Positions 1 through 8,343 of a stretch of 64,000 bases of DNA are shown here, one piece after another. Source of the stretch: JAAYAO01 sp051133435 (lineage in GTDB: Bacteria > Actinomycetota > Actinomycetes > Propionibacteriales > Propionibacteriaceae). Below the pieces are notes generated by a model. The model was not told the DNA's origin. It saw only the letters and a list, made by a program, of their open reading frames with translations, and made no database searches. How positions within the stretch are numbered: the stretch's first letter is position 1; each line of letters begins with the position of its first letter. The stretch spans positions 173,829 through 237,828 of the forward strand of contig NZ_JBPGNY010000006.1 of the NCBI RefSeq assembly GCF_051133435.1, given 5' to 3'. The position numbers and the translations under genes were made by a program.

Positions 1-142
1 TCGACCGGCACGACCGGCACAAACGCTGGACGTGCGGTCGCTCTCATCCAATCAGGGCCGGCCCCACCACCGACGACCGCCCGACAACCGGGACGCGGTG
101 ACCCCCGATCAGCACCGAGCGCCCCATCTGCACACTCGCCCG

Positions 143-219
143 CTGCTGCAACCTGCCCGATCTCGAGGAGCAAAGCCATATGTGGGTTTTGGTAGCCGAA
201 ATCAGGCACGTTGCAGCAG
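143..219. repeat. Imperfect inverted repeat near left edge
   Basis: Two 24-nt arms (143-166 and 196-219) are reverse complements at 20 of 24 positions. The outer ten bases (ctgctgcaac / gttgcagcag) match perfectly. The roughly 29-nt loop contains a gggttttggta motif that also occurs, in reverse complement, in the repeat at 63704-63787. The 21 bases at 141-161 recur with two differences at 63860-63880. I see no coding gene in 1-396, so this palindrome is the only structure I can support there. It could be an intergenic repeat family member or the end of a mobile element. Confidence 0.5.
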
Positions 220-396
220 GGGAAGGCGGGCAGGCGTGGAAGCGGGTGCCCAGCAGCCCGAACACGGACCCACCGGGCGGCGCTCCACAGGCTCGGGCAG
301 GCGGCCATGCGGGGCGGGGCCGGGCAGCACCGTCACATCGGGCGGGGCCACAACACCGCTTGATAGCATCGACGCCTCAACCGTCCGGAGGTCATC

Positions 397-1062
397 ATCG
401 CTTCATCCGAACTCCCCGCCGCAGCTACTTACGACGCGCGCGCCGACGAGTACGACCGCTGGTTCGACGAGAATCGCGAGTTGTACGAGGCCGAGATCGC
501 CGCGTTGGAGGAACTGCTGGCCCCGATCCGAGCCGACCTCGGGACGGACGCCCGCGGCCTGGAGGTGGGTGTCGGTACCGGACGCTTCGCAGCCCCGCTG
601 AAGATCGGCCACGGCGTCGAACCCGCCCCCAAGATGGCCGAGCTGGCACGTCACAGCGGCATCGACGTCACCGAAGCTCCCGCCGAAGCCCTGCCCTTCG
701 ACGACGCCACCTTCGACCACACCGCCTTCATCACCTCGCTGTGTTTCGTCACCGACGCCGCCCGGTCACTGCACGAGGCCCGCCGGGTCACCCGCGAAGG
801 CGGCTGGATCCTGGTGGCCTTCCTGAACCGGGCCAGCGCCCTCGGTGAGCAACTCGCCGCCACCCAGCACAGCGACCCCTTCTACGAGCACGCCACCCTG
901 CGCACCGCCGACGAGATCGAAGCCCTGCTGCAGCAGGCCGGCTATCGGGTGCACGACGCGCGCCAGGTCACCCTGTCCGACGACGGCCGCCCCGAGGTGC
1001 GTCCCGGCACCGACGCCGGGCTGTTCTGCGCCTTCAGCGCCCGGTTGACGAACGGCCACTGA
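397..1062 (+). CDS. Class I SAM-dependent methyltransferase
   Basis: A small methyltransferase acting on an unknown substrate. The glycine-rich SAM-binding loop reads GLEVGVGTGRFAAPL, followed by an acidic residue in GVEPAPKMAELA and the motif-II-like ALPFDDATFDHT, the usual order of a Methyltransf_11 domain. The first ATG/GTG/TTG in frame is TTG at 481, but translation upstream of it gives YDARADEYDRWFDENREL, a typical family N-terminus, so the real protein begins earlier. A GGAGG at 387-391 lies 5 nt before an ATC at 397, and an in-frame TAG at 364 blocks anything further out. I therefore place the start at the ATC codon, a rare initiator; a sequencing error or TTG481 are the alternatives. 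The stop overlaps the next ATG by one base, so the two genes are probably co-transcribed. Confidence 0.75.
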   Translation: MASSELPAAATYDARADEYDRWFDENRELYEAEIAALEELLAPIRADLGTDARGLEVGVGTGRFAAPLKIGHGVEPAPKMAELARHSGIDVTEAPAEALPFDDATFDHTAFITSLCFVTDAARSLHEARRVTREGGWILVAFLNRASALGEQLAATQHSDPFYEHATLRTADEIEALLQQAGYRVHDARQVTLSDDGRPEVRPGTDAGLFCAFSARLTNGH

Positions 1063-1778
1063 TGTCCGCGCACGACTCCGACACCCCCGAACAGGACGAC
1101 TCGGGCATCTCCTGGTCGTCGCTGCTGCGCACCCTGGGCCTGGTTGCGGTGATCGTGGTGATGGTGTGGCTGGCCTTCAACGTCCGGCTGCCCCCGTTGA
1201 AGGAACTGCGCGCCGACATCGAGTACTTCGGCTGGTGGGGCTGGCTGGTGTTCATCGGCAGCTACGCCCTGGTGGCCCTGACCCCGATTCCGGTCACCCT
1301 GATGGCGCTGGCCGCCGGGGTGTTGTTCGGCACCATCGGCGGCACCGTGCTGTCGCTGATCGGGTCGATGCTCGGTGGCATCGGGGCGTATTGGATCGCC
1401 CGCGCCCTGGGCAAACAGACTGTCCTGCGGTTACTGGGATCGCGGGCCGCAACCCTGGAGAAACGTCTCGACTCGGCCGGTTTCGAGGCGGTGTTCACCC
1501 TGCGGGTGATGCCCGGAATGCCGTACTGGCCGATCAACTACGGGGCCGGAGCACTCGGGGTGCCGTTCGGTGAGTTCGCGACCGCCTCGGGCATCGCCTC
1601 GCTGCCCGGCCAGGCCTCCCTGGTCTCGATCGGTTCCTTCGCGGCCCAACCCAACCTGTGGAGCGGCTTGGTGGTGGTGATCTCCTGGGCCGTGGTGCTG
1701 GTATTGACCATCTGGTCGTGGCGGGTGTTGAAGGGCTCGTCCCACCGCTCCCTGCCGGGCGCACCCAAGGGCCACTGA
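1062..1778 (+). CDS. TVP38/TMEM64 (DedA-like) family membrane protein
   Basis: A 238-residue integral membrane protein. After a polar N-terminus there is a hydrophobic segment around residues 24-42, then a region (about 60-165) with the VTT/SNARE-associated features: a re-entrant ALTPIPVTLMALAAG stretch, FGTIGGTVLSLIGSMLG, an amphipathic GKQTVLRLLGSRA helix, and LRVMPGMPYWPINYGAGA, the usual R-x-x-P motif before a second helical hairpin. The family is linked to lipid scrambling and membrane homeostasis; the specific substrate here is unknown. Its ATG overlaps the TGA of the upstream methyltransferase by one base, indicating translational coupling. Confidence 0.85.
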   Translation: MSAHDSDTPEQDDSGISWSSLLRTLGLVAVIVVMVWLAFNVRLPPLKELRADIEYFGWWGWLVFIGSYALVALTPIPVTLMALAAGVLFGTIGGTVLSLIGSMLGGIGAYWIARALGKQTVLRLLGSRAATLEKRLDSAGFEAVFTLRVMPGMPYWPINYGAGALGVPFGEFATASGIASLPGQASLVSIGSFAAQPNLWSGLVVVISWAVVLVLTIWSWRVLKGSSHRSLPGAPKGH

Positions 1779-1823
1779 CCGGGGCCGCCCCTCGCGTCCG
1801 GAGGCAGGTGACCGGGCGCTCGT

Positions 1824-1829
1824 TATAGT
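1824..1829 (+). promoter_or_regulatory. -10 box TATAGT of a probable leaderless transcript
   Basis: TATAGT ends six bases before the ATG at 1836. No Shine-Dalgarno sequence lies between them, so transcription probably starts at or within a base of the initiation codon. No convincing -35 hexamer is visible. Confidence 0.5.
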
Positions 1830-1835
1830 GAATTG

Positions 1836-2912
1836 ATGGCTCTGTTCAACACCGACCCACTCACCCGGCCGATGAGCCGCGAGGAGTTGGCGACGATCGA
1901 GCGCCAACGCAAAGAGGGAAAGTTCGGGCCTCGGAGATCCAACTCCTGCGGCGTGGTCGTCATCATTCTGGGCGCGGCGGTTATCGGTTTCATCAGTTTC
2001 ACGTTCGTGAAGGTGTGGGGCGGCATCGCCTCCAGCCCGGGCGGCGGGGCGATGATCAGCCGGATCTCTCCCTTCATGATCCTCTGGCTGGCCGTCTTCG
2101 CATTCATCGTGGCACGGCTCATTCACCGCCTGGTTTCCCGGAATACACCCAAGGCCTGGGCGAAGACGGCCCGCTTCGCCGAGGAGAACGGGTTGGCCTT
2201 CCGCAATCGCTCGGACAATCCCGCCTACCCGGGCCTGATCTTCAATCGGGGCCATACCCGCTACTCGCTCGACCACGTGTTCAGCCACACCGGTGCGTTC
2301 GCCGATGCCGGACAGTACGTGTACGTCACCGGTTCCGGTGACGATCGAACGCGCCATTACTGGAACTTCGCCGCCTTCCGGCTGCCCCGCCCGATGCCGC
2401 ACCTGTTGCTGGACGCGAAGAGCAACAACCTGGGCCGAAGCAACCTCAGCAACCTGCCGGTCAGCTTCCACAAGGACCAGCGGGTCAGCCTCGGCGCGCC
2501 CTTCGATGACCACTATGTTCTCTACGCCCCCGAGGACTACGGCACCGACGCATTCTTCCTCTTCCCACCCAACGTGATGCAGGCACTGCTGGACGCCACC
2601 GTCGATTACGACATCGAGATCATCGACGACTGGATGTTCCTCTACACCCGCTCGGGCCAGGACCTCACCGACCCCGAAACCTGGCGGCTGTTCGAGACCA
2701 TCGCCGAGTCGGTGGTGGCCGGGCTGTCGCAGGTATCCCAGCGCTACACCGACTACCGCGCCCAGAACCCGATGGCCGCCACTCCGGGTCAACCGGCGCG
2801 CGCGATCGCCTCCGGTGGTCAGCGGCTGCAGACCTCGAAGCCGGTGATCGCGATGGTGGCAGCCGGCGGCATGATCCTGCTGTGGTTCGTGTTCAACAGC
2901 CTGTTGTTCTGA
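1836..2912 (+). CDS. Conserved hypothetical membrane protein
   Basis: A 358-residue protein without a recognised function. A charged N-terminus is followed by two transmembrane segments (about residues 39-60 and 76-94), a large soluble middle region (about 105-330) and a C-terminal transmembrane helix ending IAMVAAGGMILLWFVFNSLLF-like at the very end of the chain. The middle region, rich in aromatic and acidic residues (YSLDHVFSHTG, HYVLYAPEDYGTDAFFLFP, EIIDDWMFLYTRSG), resembles DUF3137-type soluble domains flanked by membrane helices; this is a resemblance only. A TTG at 1833 directly precedes the ATG; I prefer the ATG because a TATAGT box sits six bases upstream. It faces the radical SAM operon tail to tail. 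Confidence 0.7.
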   Translation: MALFNTDPLTRPMSREELATIERQRKEGKFGPRRSNSCGVVVIILGAAVIGFISFTFVKVWGGIASSPGGGAMISRISPFMILWLAVFAFIVARLIHRLVSRNTPKAWAKTARFAEENGLAFRNRSDNPAYPGLIFNRGHTRYSLDHVFSHTGAFADAGQYVYVTGSGDDRTRHYWNFAAFRLPRPMPHLLLDAKSNNLGRSNLSNLPVSFHKDQRVSLGAPFDDHYVLYAPEDYGTDAFFLFPPNVMQALLDATVDYDIEIIDDWMFLYTRSGQDLTDPETWRLFETIAESVVAGLSQVSQRYTDYRAQNPMAATPGQPARAIASGGQRLQTSKPVIAMVAAGGMILLWFVFNSLLF

Positions 2913-2932
2913 CTCGGAGATACGTTCCCAAC

Positions 2933-4057
2933 TCAGAGATAGGCGACGTCGAGCCCGACCGGACGTCGATCCAACCGTCGGCAGGCCGGGTCGAAGCCGA
3001 CGTCGTAGAGCCTGCTGTCGTAGGTGATGGTGCGCATCGATTCCAGTGCCCCAGCCACCGGATGACCGGGCGTGGCGCCCACCATCACGAAGTCACGGTC
3101 GGCGAACTCCGCCCCGACCCGGCCGAGCAGTTCCTTGATCAGCCGGGGGTCGTCCTGCTCCGCCCCGGCCCCGATCACACTGACGTGGTTGGCGACCGCG
3201 CCGGCCCGCGGCAACCGCGGGTACCCGAACCGGTGCACCGGAAGCTTCGCCAACCCCGCGTAGACCCCGCCGTAGCCGGTGATCCGGTATTGCTTGGTGG
3301 CGCGTTGATCCAGCACCGCACACCAGGCCAGCGCGGCGCCGTCCCGATCACGCAGCACCCGCACATCGGCATCACTCACCCCCGGGGGCGCGCCGACCGC
3401 GGCCAGGTTGAACCGTCCATCGGCAGCGGTCATCTCGGCGACCGTGCCCGCATCCATCCGGTCGCGGCCCCGGGCACGGGCAACCCGGAAACAGTGGGTG
3501 GTGTAGTCGGTGACGAACCGGTAGTTCGGCATCCCGGTGCGGTTGCGTTCCAGCAGTCGGCGGGCAGTCGTGTTGGCCGACAGAATCGTGGTCACATAAC
3601 ACTCCACCGAGCGACTGTGCTCACGCAGGAAGGCATACATCTGCGGAATCAGCCGTAGCCACCCGCGAAACTGCGGCAGCGCCTTCAACCCGGTCAGATA
3701 ACCGATCCGGACGGGTTCCCCGTTGACCCAAGCGGTCCGGATCACGCAGGCCCCCATCCCGACCAGCCGGCCGCTCTCGCGCTCCCGGGCGACCGGCACC
3801 ACCACCTCATCCCCCTCCGCCAACAGGGAAGCGTAGGGGTCGGGATCGCGGGTGAACTTGACCGCGATCGAACCGGCGAAACCGTCATCGGAGCCGTAGA
3901 TCGCCGCCAGTTCGCGCGCATCGGCCCCGGTGGCGAGTTCGATCTCGAACCCTTGTGAGCGCCGACTGCTGCGGTCGGTTCTCCCGGAGTTCCCCACGTG
4001 GTCGGACGGCCCACTCAGTTCCGTTCCGGACGGCCCGTCGCTACTTGGGGAGCTCAT
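2933..4057 (-). CDS. GNAT-fold N-acetyltransferase, last gene of radical SAM operon
   Basis: A 374-residue protein. After a disordered, Ser/Thr-rich N-terminus (1-34) comes a GNAT-like domain: FEIELATGADARELAAIYGS, VVVPVARERESGRLVGMGAC (beta4-like) and IGYLTGLKALPQFRGWL, which corresponds to the acetyl-CoA pyrophosphate loop region, although the canonical Q/RxxGxG/A is only partly kept. The C-terminal half (about 190-374) looks like a second, degenerate GNAT repeat (VSVIGAGAEQDDPRLIKELL). The ATG overlaps the end of the preceding radical SAM gene by 17 nt, so it belongs to that operon. It plausibly transfers an acyl or aminoacyl group to the pathway product. That role is inferred. Confidence 0.7.
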   Translation of the reverse strand: MSSPSSDGPSGTELSGPSDHVGNSGRTDRSSRRSQGFEIELATGADARELAAIYGSDDGFAGSIAVKFTRDPDPYASLLAEGDEVVVPVARERESGRLVGMGACVIRTAWVNGEPVRIGYLTGLKALPQFRGWLRLIPQMYAFLREHSRSVECYVTTILSANTTARRLLERNRTGMPNYRFVTDYTTHCFRVARARGRDRMDAGTVAEMTAADGRFNLAAVGAPPGVSDADVRVLRDRDGAALAWCAVLDQRATKQYRITGYGGVYAGLAKLPVHRFGYPRLPRAGAVANHVSVIGAGAEQDDPRLIKELLGRVGAEFADRDFVMVGATPGHPVAGALESMRTITYDSRLYDVGFDPACRRLDRRPVGLDVAYL

Positions 4058-5372
4058 CGAGGTTGTGTCCGATCGGGACGTTGAACTTCTCGTCCACTTC
4101 CCTGCCCAGGCGGGCGTTCATCGCCCAGTAGACCGGCCACATCCGCAGTCGGCCGCGACGCAGCGCCTTGAATCCCCGATCGGCCAACACCGGCAGCGAG
4201 GCGAACTCCTTGCGGGCCCGCCGACACATGGCGCTGACCTGTTCGGGGCTCAGGTGCTTCGGTTGAAAGGCCACCTGCCCGTAGTGGTAGTCCTCGTCCA
4301 GCCACCAGGCCGGGGTCAGCAACCGGCCCTCCGACTCCAATCGGCGATAGAGCCGGGTGCCGGGAAACGGCAGCAGATGGTTGAACGCGGCGGTGAAGAA
4401 CCCGGCACGTTTCGCAAAATCCAAGGTCGCGCCGAAGGTCTGCTCGGTGTCGCCGTCGTAGCCGAGCACGAAGGTGGCGTAGATCCCGATACCGGCCCGG
4501 TGGATCCGGTCGACGAGTTCTTGGCGATCGCCGAGTTTGGTCGACCAACGTTTGCCCATCTTCGCCAGGCTTTCGGGTTCGACCGATTCGAAACCGATCA
4601 GGATCATCTCGCAGCCGGCCGATTTCATCGCCGCCATCAGCTCGGGTTGCCGGGCCAACTCCAGCGTGCCCTGGGCGGCCCACATCACCTTCAACGGACG
4701 CAGCCGGTCGCACAGCGCCATCAGGTTCTCCGGGTCGGCCACCAGGTTGTCGTCGACGAAGAAGAACAGTTTGCGCCCCGAAGCGACCACATCGGCGACG
4801 ATCGCATCGACATCGCGGGGGTGGTAATGCGCCCCGTAGTACCCGGCGATCGCGCAGAACTCGCAGAAATGCCCGCAACCGCGTCCGGTCTCGACCAGGC
4901 CCACCGGCAGGTACTTCTTGCCGGCGAAGATGGTCTTGTCGGGGGCGACCGGCGCGAACCCGGTGTCGCCGGCATAGCTGGGTTGCAGCCGTCCCGCTTC
5001 GGCGTCGGCGATCACCTGCGCCCAGACGGTCTCGGCATTGCGCAGCACCACCGCATCGGCATGCTGGGCGACCTCCTCGGGCAACAAGGTGGCGTGATAG
5101 CCGCCGAGCACCACCGGCACCCCACGGGCGCGGAACCGCTCCGCGATCGCATAGGCCCGGGCGGCGGTGTAGGTCTCGACGCTGATCGCGACCAGGTCGG
5201 TGTCGGTGTCGTAGTCGATCAACTCGACACGGTCGTCGAACAGTTCGGTCTCGACATGGGGCGGGGTCAGCGCGGCCAGCGCGGCCACCATCAGCGGCTC
5301 CATCTTCCAGGTGGCGATATAGCGTTGCCCGGGCTTCTTGCCGATCGCCGGGACGATGAAGGTGACCTTCAT
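4041..5372 (-). CDS. B12-binding domain radical SAM protein (fourth of four)
   Basis: A 443-residue class B-type radical SAM enzyme. The N-terminal Rossmann-like cobalamin-binding domain (1-130) shows VVLGGYHATLLPEEVAQHAD, the usual GGxHxTxxPEE signature. The radical SAM core carries CxxxCxxC at Cys166/170/173 (RGCGHFCEFC), FFFVDDNL in the next strand and IGFESVEPESLAKM. The C-terminal region has LPFPGTRLYRRLESEGRLL and WWLDEDYHYGQVAFQPKHLSP, shared with the paralogues at 9037 and 10398. Such enzymes commonly methylate unactivated carbon or phosphorus, or drive cyclisation; the substrate is unknown. The start (MKVTFIVPA) overlaps the stop of the preceding radical SAM gene by four bases (ATGA). 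Confidence 0.88.
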   Translation of the reverse strand: MKVTFIVPAIGKKPGQRYIATWKMEPLMVAALAALTPPHVETELFDDRVELIDYDTDTDLVAISVETYTAARAYAIAERFRARGVPVVLGGYHATLLPEEVAQHADAVVLRNAETVWAQVIADAEAGRLQPSYAGDTGFAPVAPDKTIFAGKKYLPVGLVETGRGCGHFCEFCAIAGYYGAHYHPRDVDAIVADVVASGRKLFFFVDDNLVADPENLMALCDRLRPLKVMWAAQGTLELARQPELMAAMKSAGCEMILIGFESVEPESLAKMGKRWSTKLGDRQELVDRIHRAGIGIYATFVLGYDGDTEQTFGATLDFAKRAGFFTAAFNHLLPFPGTRLYRRLESEGRLLTPAWWLDEDYHYGQVAFQPKHLSPEQVSAMCRRARKEFASLPVLADRGFKALRRGRLRMWPVYWAMNARLGREVDEKFNVPIGHNLDELPK

Positions 5373-6727
5373 GGACGCGTCGTGACCGCGACCCGGTCGG
5401 GGGTGGGGATGTCGGAGTTGTCGCACATCACCTCACGGGTGAACTTGTGGAACTTCTCGGCATAACCCCGGTACCCGAAGTTGGTGAGCAGGCTGACGAT
5501 CGGGTTGCGGTTGAAGGGTTTGAGCCGGTCGACGATCGAGCTCATCTTGTAGGTCTCGCGCCAGGCCCACTCGTTGCCCTCCTCCAACTGTTCCTTGGTC
5601 ATCTTGGCCGGGGTGAATACGCAGTGCTCGACGTCGTACATCGCCCAGTCGCGTTCGATGATGCGGCCCTGTTCCTCGAGTTGGGCGAAGAACGGGGTGT
5701 TCGGGAAGGGGGTGAGGATCGAGTAGCGGGGCAGGTCGATCTGGCATTCCTGCACCATCTCGACGGTGCGCTCGAAGACACTGGTGTCCTCGTCGTCGCC
5801 GCCGAAGGCGAAACAGCCCTGGACGACGATGCCGGCATCGTGCAGTTTCTTCATCAGCTCGGGGTAGCCGCCGACCTTGTTGACGCGCTTCTTGAAGAAC
5901 TTCTGACTCTCGGCGTTGACCGATTCGAAGCCGATCAACAGGCCGACGCAGCCGCTGCGACGGAACAGGTCGATCAGCCCGTCATCGGCGCCGATCGCAG
6001 AGGTGACCAGCCCGAACCACTTCTTCTTCAGCGGGATCATCGCGGTGAAGAAGGCTTCGGTGTAGGCGCGTCCGGTGAGCAGGTTCACGTCGGGAAACAG
6101 CACGTGTTTGCCCGGCAGGGCCTCGATCTCGGCGATCACCTCGGGGATCGGTCGCTTGTGCACCTTGGATCCGAAGGCGGTCGGGTAGGCGCAGAAGGTG
6201 CAGCCCAGGGCACAGCCGCGGACGACCTCGACCGAGTTGGTGGTGATGTAGCGGTGCTTGCGCAGCAGGCCGCGCATCGGGGTGGGACGTCCGGCGATGG
6301 TGTAGTCGGCCGCCTGGTTGTAGCGGGGTTGCAGTTGGCCACGGGCATAGTCGCGGATCGCTTCGGGGAAGGTCTGTTCGGCGAAGCCGGTGATCACCGA
6401 GTCGGCATGTTGGGCGGCCTCGTCGGGCAGCATCGTGGGGTGCACCCCGCCGAGGATCACGGTTTTGCCCAGGGCCCGGAAGTAGTCGGCGTAGGCGTAG
6501 GTGCGCGACGAGGTGCCGGTGATCGCGGTCATGCACACCAGGTCGGCGTCCAGATCGAGCGGGATCTTGCCGGCGGTTTCGTCGTGGATCTCGACCTCGG
6601 CGTTGACGTCGTCGGGGACGAGCGCGGCGAGGGTGGTCAGGGTGAGCGGGGCGTAGTGCAGGCTCAGCCCGAAGCTACCCCCGTACCGGTGCATGGCCCC
6701 GGCCGGGGCGAGGAGCGCGATCTTCAT
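5369..6727 (-). CDS. B12-binding domain radical SAM protein (third, most divergent)
   Basis: A 452-residue radical SAM enzyme with an N-terminal cobalamin-binding fold (VILGGVHPTMLPDEAAQHAD) and a cluster motif at Cys172/176/179 (GCALGCTFCAYP). Unlike the other three copies it has FPDVNLLTG in place of FFVDDNL, no WWLDE(N/D)Y signature, and a different C-terminus (FTREVMCDNSDIPTPD). It retains LIGFESVNAESQKF and LTPFPNTPFFAQLEEQGR. It therefore probably performs a different reaction from its neighbours. The chosen ATG at 6727 begins MKIALLAPAG and is preceded by GGGAGG nine bases upstream. A 59-nt gap separates it from the GH3 gene, the only gap between genes of the operon. Confidence 0.88.
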   Translation of the reverse strand: MKIALLAPAGAMHRYGGSFGLSLHYAPLTLTTLAALVPDDVNAEVEIHDETAGKIPLDLDADLVCMTAITGTSSRTYAYADYFRALGKTVILGGVHPTMLPDEAAQHADSVITGFAEQTFPEAIRDYARGQLQPRYNQAADYTIAGRPTPMRGLLRKHRYITTNSVEVVRGCALGCTFCAYPTAFGSKVHKRPIPEVIAEIEALPGKHVLFPDVNLLTGRAYTEAFFTAMIPLKKKWFGLVTSAIGADDGLIDLFRRSGCVGLLIGFESVNAESQKFFKKRVNKVGGYPELMKKLHDAGIVVQGCFAFGGDDEDTSVFERTVEMVQECQIDLPRYSILTPFPNTPFFAQLEEQGRIIERDWAMYDVEHCVFTPAKMTKEQLEEGNEWAWRETYKMSSIVDRLKPFNRNPIVSLLTNFGYRGYAEKFHKFTREVMCDNSDIPTPDRVAVTTRP

Positions 6728-6786
6728 TGGCCGACCTCCCGTTTCCGGTCGACGATGCGACCTTCCGTAGCGATATCCACGATACG

Positions 6787-8343
6787 TCAGGACGGCGCCG
6801 GCGCGGACGGCGGAACCCCTAGTACCGCAGCCCATCCGCCGGTCAAGGCCAGCGCCGGAACCTTCACATCGCCCAGCCGCATCCCGGCGGCAACCCGGGC
6901 GTCGAGGTACCGCTGCCGGGCATCGGCAGCCACCGCGACGACGCGCACCGGGCCGAGTTGGCCGAGACGGCGGGCGTAGTCGTAGTGGAAGGACGCCCGC
7001 AGGGCGGATTCCAGTCGGGCCGCGACCGCGGCGTCGGCGTTCTCGGCATACAGCACGTAGTGGGGTCGGGGTTCGGATTCGGGGGCCAGCATCGCGAAAC
7101 CGGCCAGCCCGGTCAGGCAGCCGGCGACGAAGGCCTCGTTGAGCTTCTCCCCCACCAGGTCGCTGACCTTGTCGGCGCGGCCGACGAACCGCAGCACCGG
7201 CAACGCACCGTGGTACCCGGTGACCTCGACCAGATCACCGAGCCGGTAGCGATACAGCCCACCGCCGGTGGTCACCACGATCTCGTAGCGCCGGCCGACC
7301 TCGACCTGATCGGCCAACACGCACTCGTCGCCGTCGAGAAACTCCACCACATGCGAGCGGGCCGCCAGCACCGCCCCACCGGCGGCGTGCAGCGGCAGGC
7401 TGATCATCGCCTCGGTGGCCAGCAGCCCCTTGGGTTGCACGAACGCCTGGGGAAAGAGGGCAGCCAGTTCGGCCGCGGGGCCGGCCGCCTGGGCATCGGC
7501 CCAACAGGACAGCACGGCCAGATTCGGCCAGATCGCGGGCCAGTCCCGGGCCGCGAGCGCGGACGCCACCTCGCGTCGGCGGCGCGGCGCCAGACCGTCC
7601 AACGCTTCGTCGGGGTGGTCGGCGATCCAGTCGAGCAGGCCGGTGAAGAAGGTCGGATTCCAGACACTGACCAGGGCGAGGTCTTCGGCGGCGAGCAGGG
7701 CGCTGGCGGTGCGGCGGCGAAACTCGTCCATGCTCGCCGCCCGGGCCACCTCGGGCCCGACGGCGAACAGTGCGCTCATCAGCCGGGCGGTGAGTGGGCC
7801 GAGGTAGTCGGTGTCCTCCTCGAAGCCGATCGGGACGGCCGTGTCGCGGTGTGGCCGGGTGGCCGCGGGGGTGGCCGACCAGTAGCTGCGGCCCCGGCGC
7901 AGGCCCGGGTACCGGGTGTACAGGTCGTACAGCCACGGTTGCAGTCCGGCGCGGAATTGCCGCAGCAGCGTGGTGGTGTAGGGAATCAGTTTGGTGGCCG
8001 CGGTCGACCCGGACGAGGGTTCGAGCAGCCGCACGGGTTCTCGGGTGAGCATCCCGGGTTCACCGTCGGCGATCCGTGCGATGGCGGGTTCGAGGTCGTC
8101 CCAGCGGGTCAGCGGTACCGCGGCCCGGTAGTCGGCGATCGAACGCAGCCGGGCGAAGTCGTGCCGGTGTCCGAACCAGGTGTCGGCATTGGCCTCGACG
8201 GTGCGGCGCAGCATCCGCAGTTGCAGGGCGCGCAGATCGTCCACCCCGACCAGCCGGCGATGGGCATGGGCATTGCCGGCGACCAGGGCACCGGTGAGCA
8301 TCCGGGTGGTGACCCTGGTGCCGGCCGGGGTGTTGCTGCTCAT
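6787..8343 (-). CDS. GH3 auxin-responsive promoter family protein (acyl-adenylating amide synthetase)
   Basis: A 518-residue member of the GH3 branch of the ANL adenylase superfamily. The ATP-binding motif I is EPSSGSTAATKLIPYT at about 108-123, motif II is LLATEAMIS (307-315), and motif III is LYRYRLGDLVEV (363-374). The hinge region DKVSDLVGEKLNE (391-403) is the bacterial GH3 form. Plant GH3 enzymes adenylate a carboxylic acid and join it to an amino acid or amine; bacterial members are little studied. In this operon it is the only enzyme that could form an amide or other acyl bond, so it likely activates the acid skeleton acted on by the radical SAM enzymes. That is inference. The ATG overlaps the upstream stop by four bases. 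Confidence 0.85.
   Translation of the reverse strand: MSSNTPAGTRVTTRMLTGALVAGNAHAHRRLVGVDDLRALQLRMLRRTVEANADTWFGHRHDFARLRSIADYRAAVPLTRWDDLEPAIARIADGEPGMLTREPVRLLEPSSGSTAATKLIPYTTTLLRQFRAGLQPWLYDLYTRYPGLRRGRSYWSATPAATRPHRDTAVPIGFEEDTDYLGPLTARLMSALFAVGPEVARAASMDEFRRRTASALLAAEDLALVSVWNPTFFTGLLDWIADHPDEALDGLAPRRRREVASALAARDWPAIWPNLAVLSCWADAQAAGPAAELAALFPQAFVQPKGLLATEAMISLPLHAAGGAVLAARSHVVEFLDGDECVLADQVEVGRRYEIVVTTGGGLYRYRLGDLVEVTGYHGALPVLRFVGRADKVSDLVGEKLNEAFVAGCLTGLAGFAMLAPESEPRPHYVLYAENADAAVAARLESALRASFHYDYARRLGQLGPVRVVAVAADARQRYLDARVAAGMRLGDVKVPALALTGGWAAVLGVPPSAPAPS

Noticed and set aside
44..265. A short minus-strand gene at the left edge
   Set aside because: No ribosome binding site, no family similarity, and it covers the palindromic repeat; the composition is not that of a coding region.
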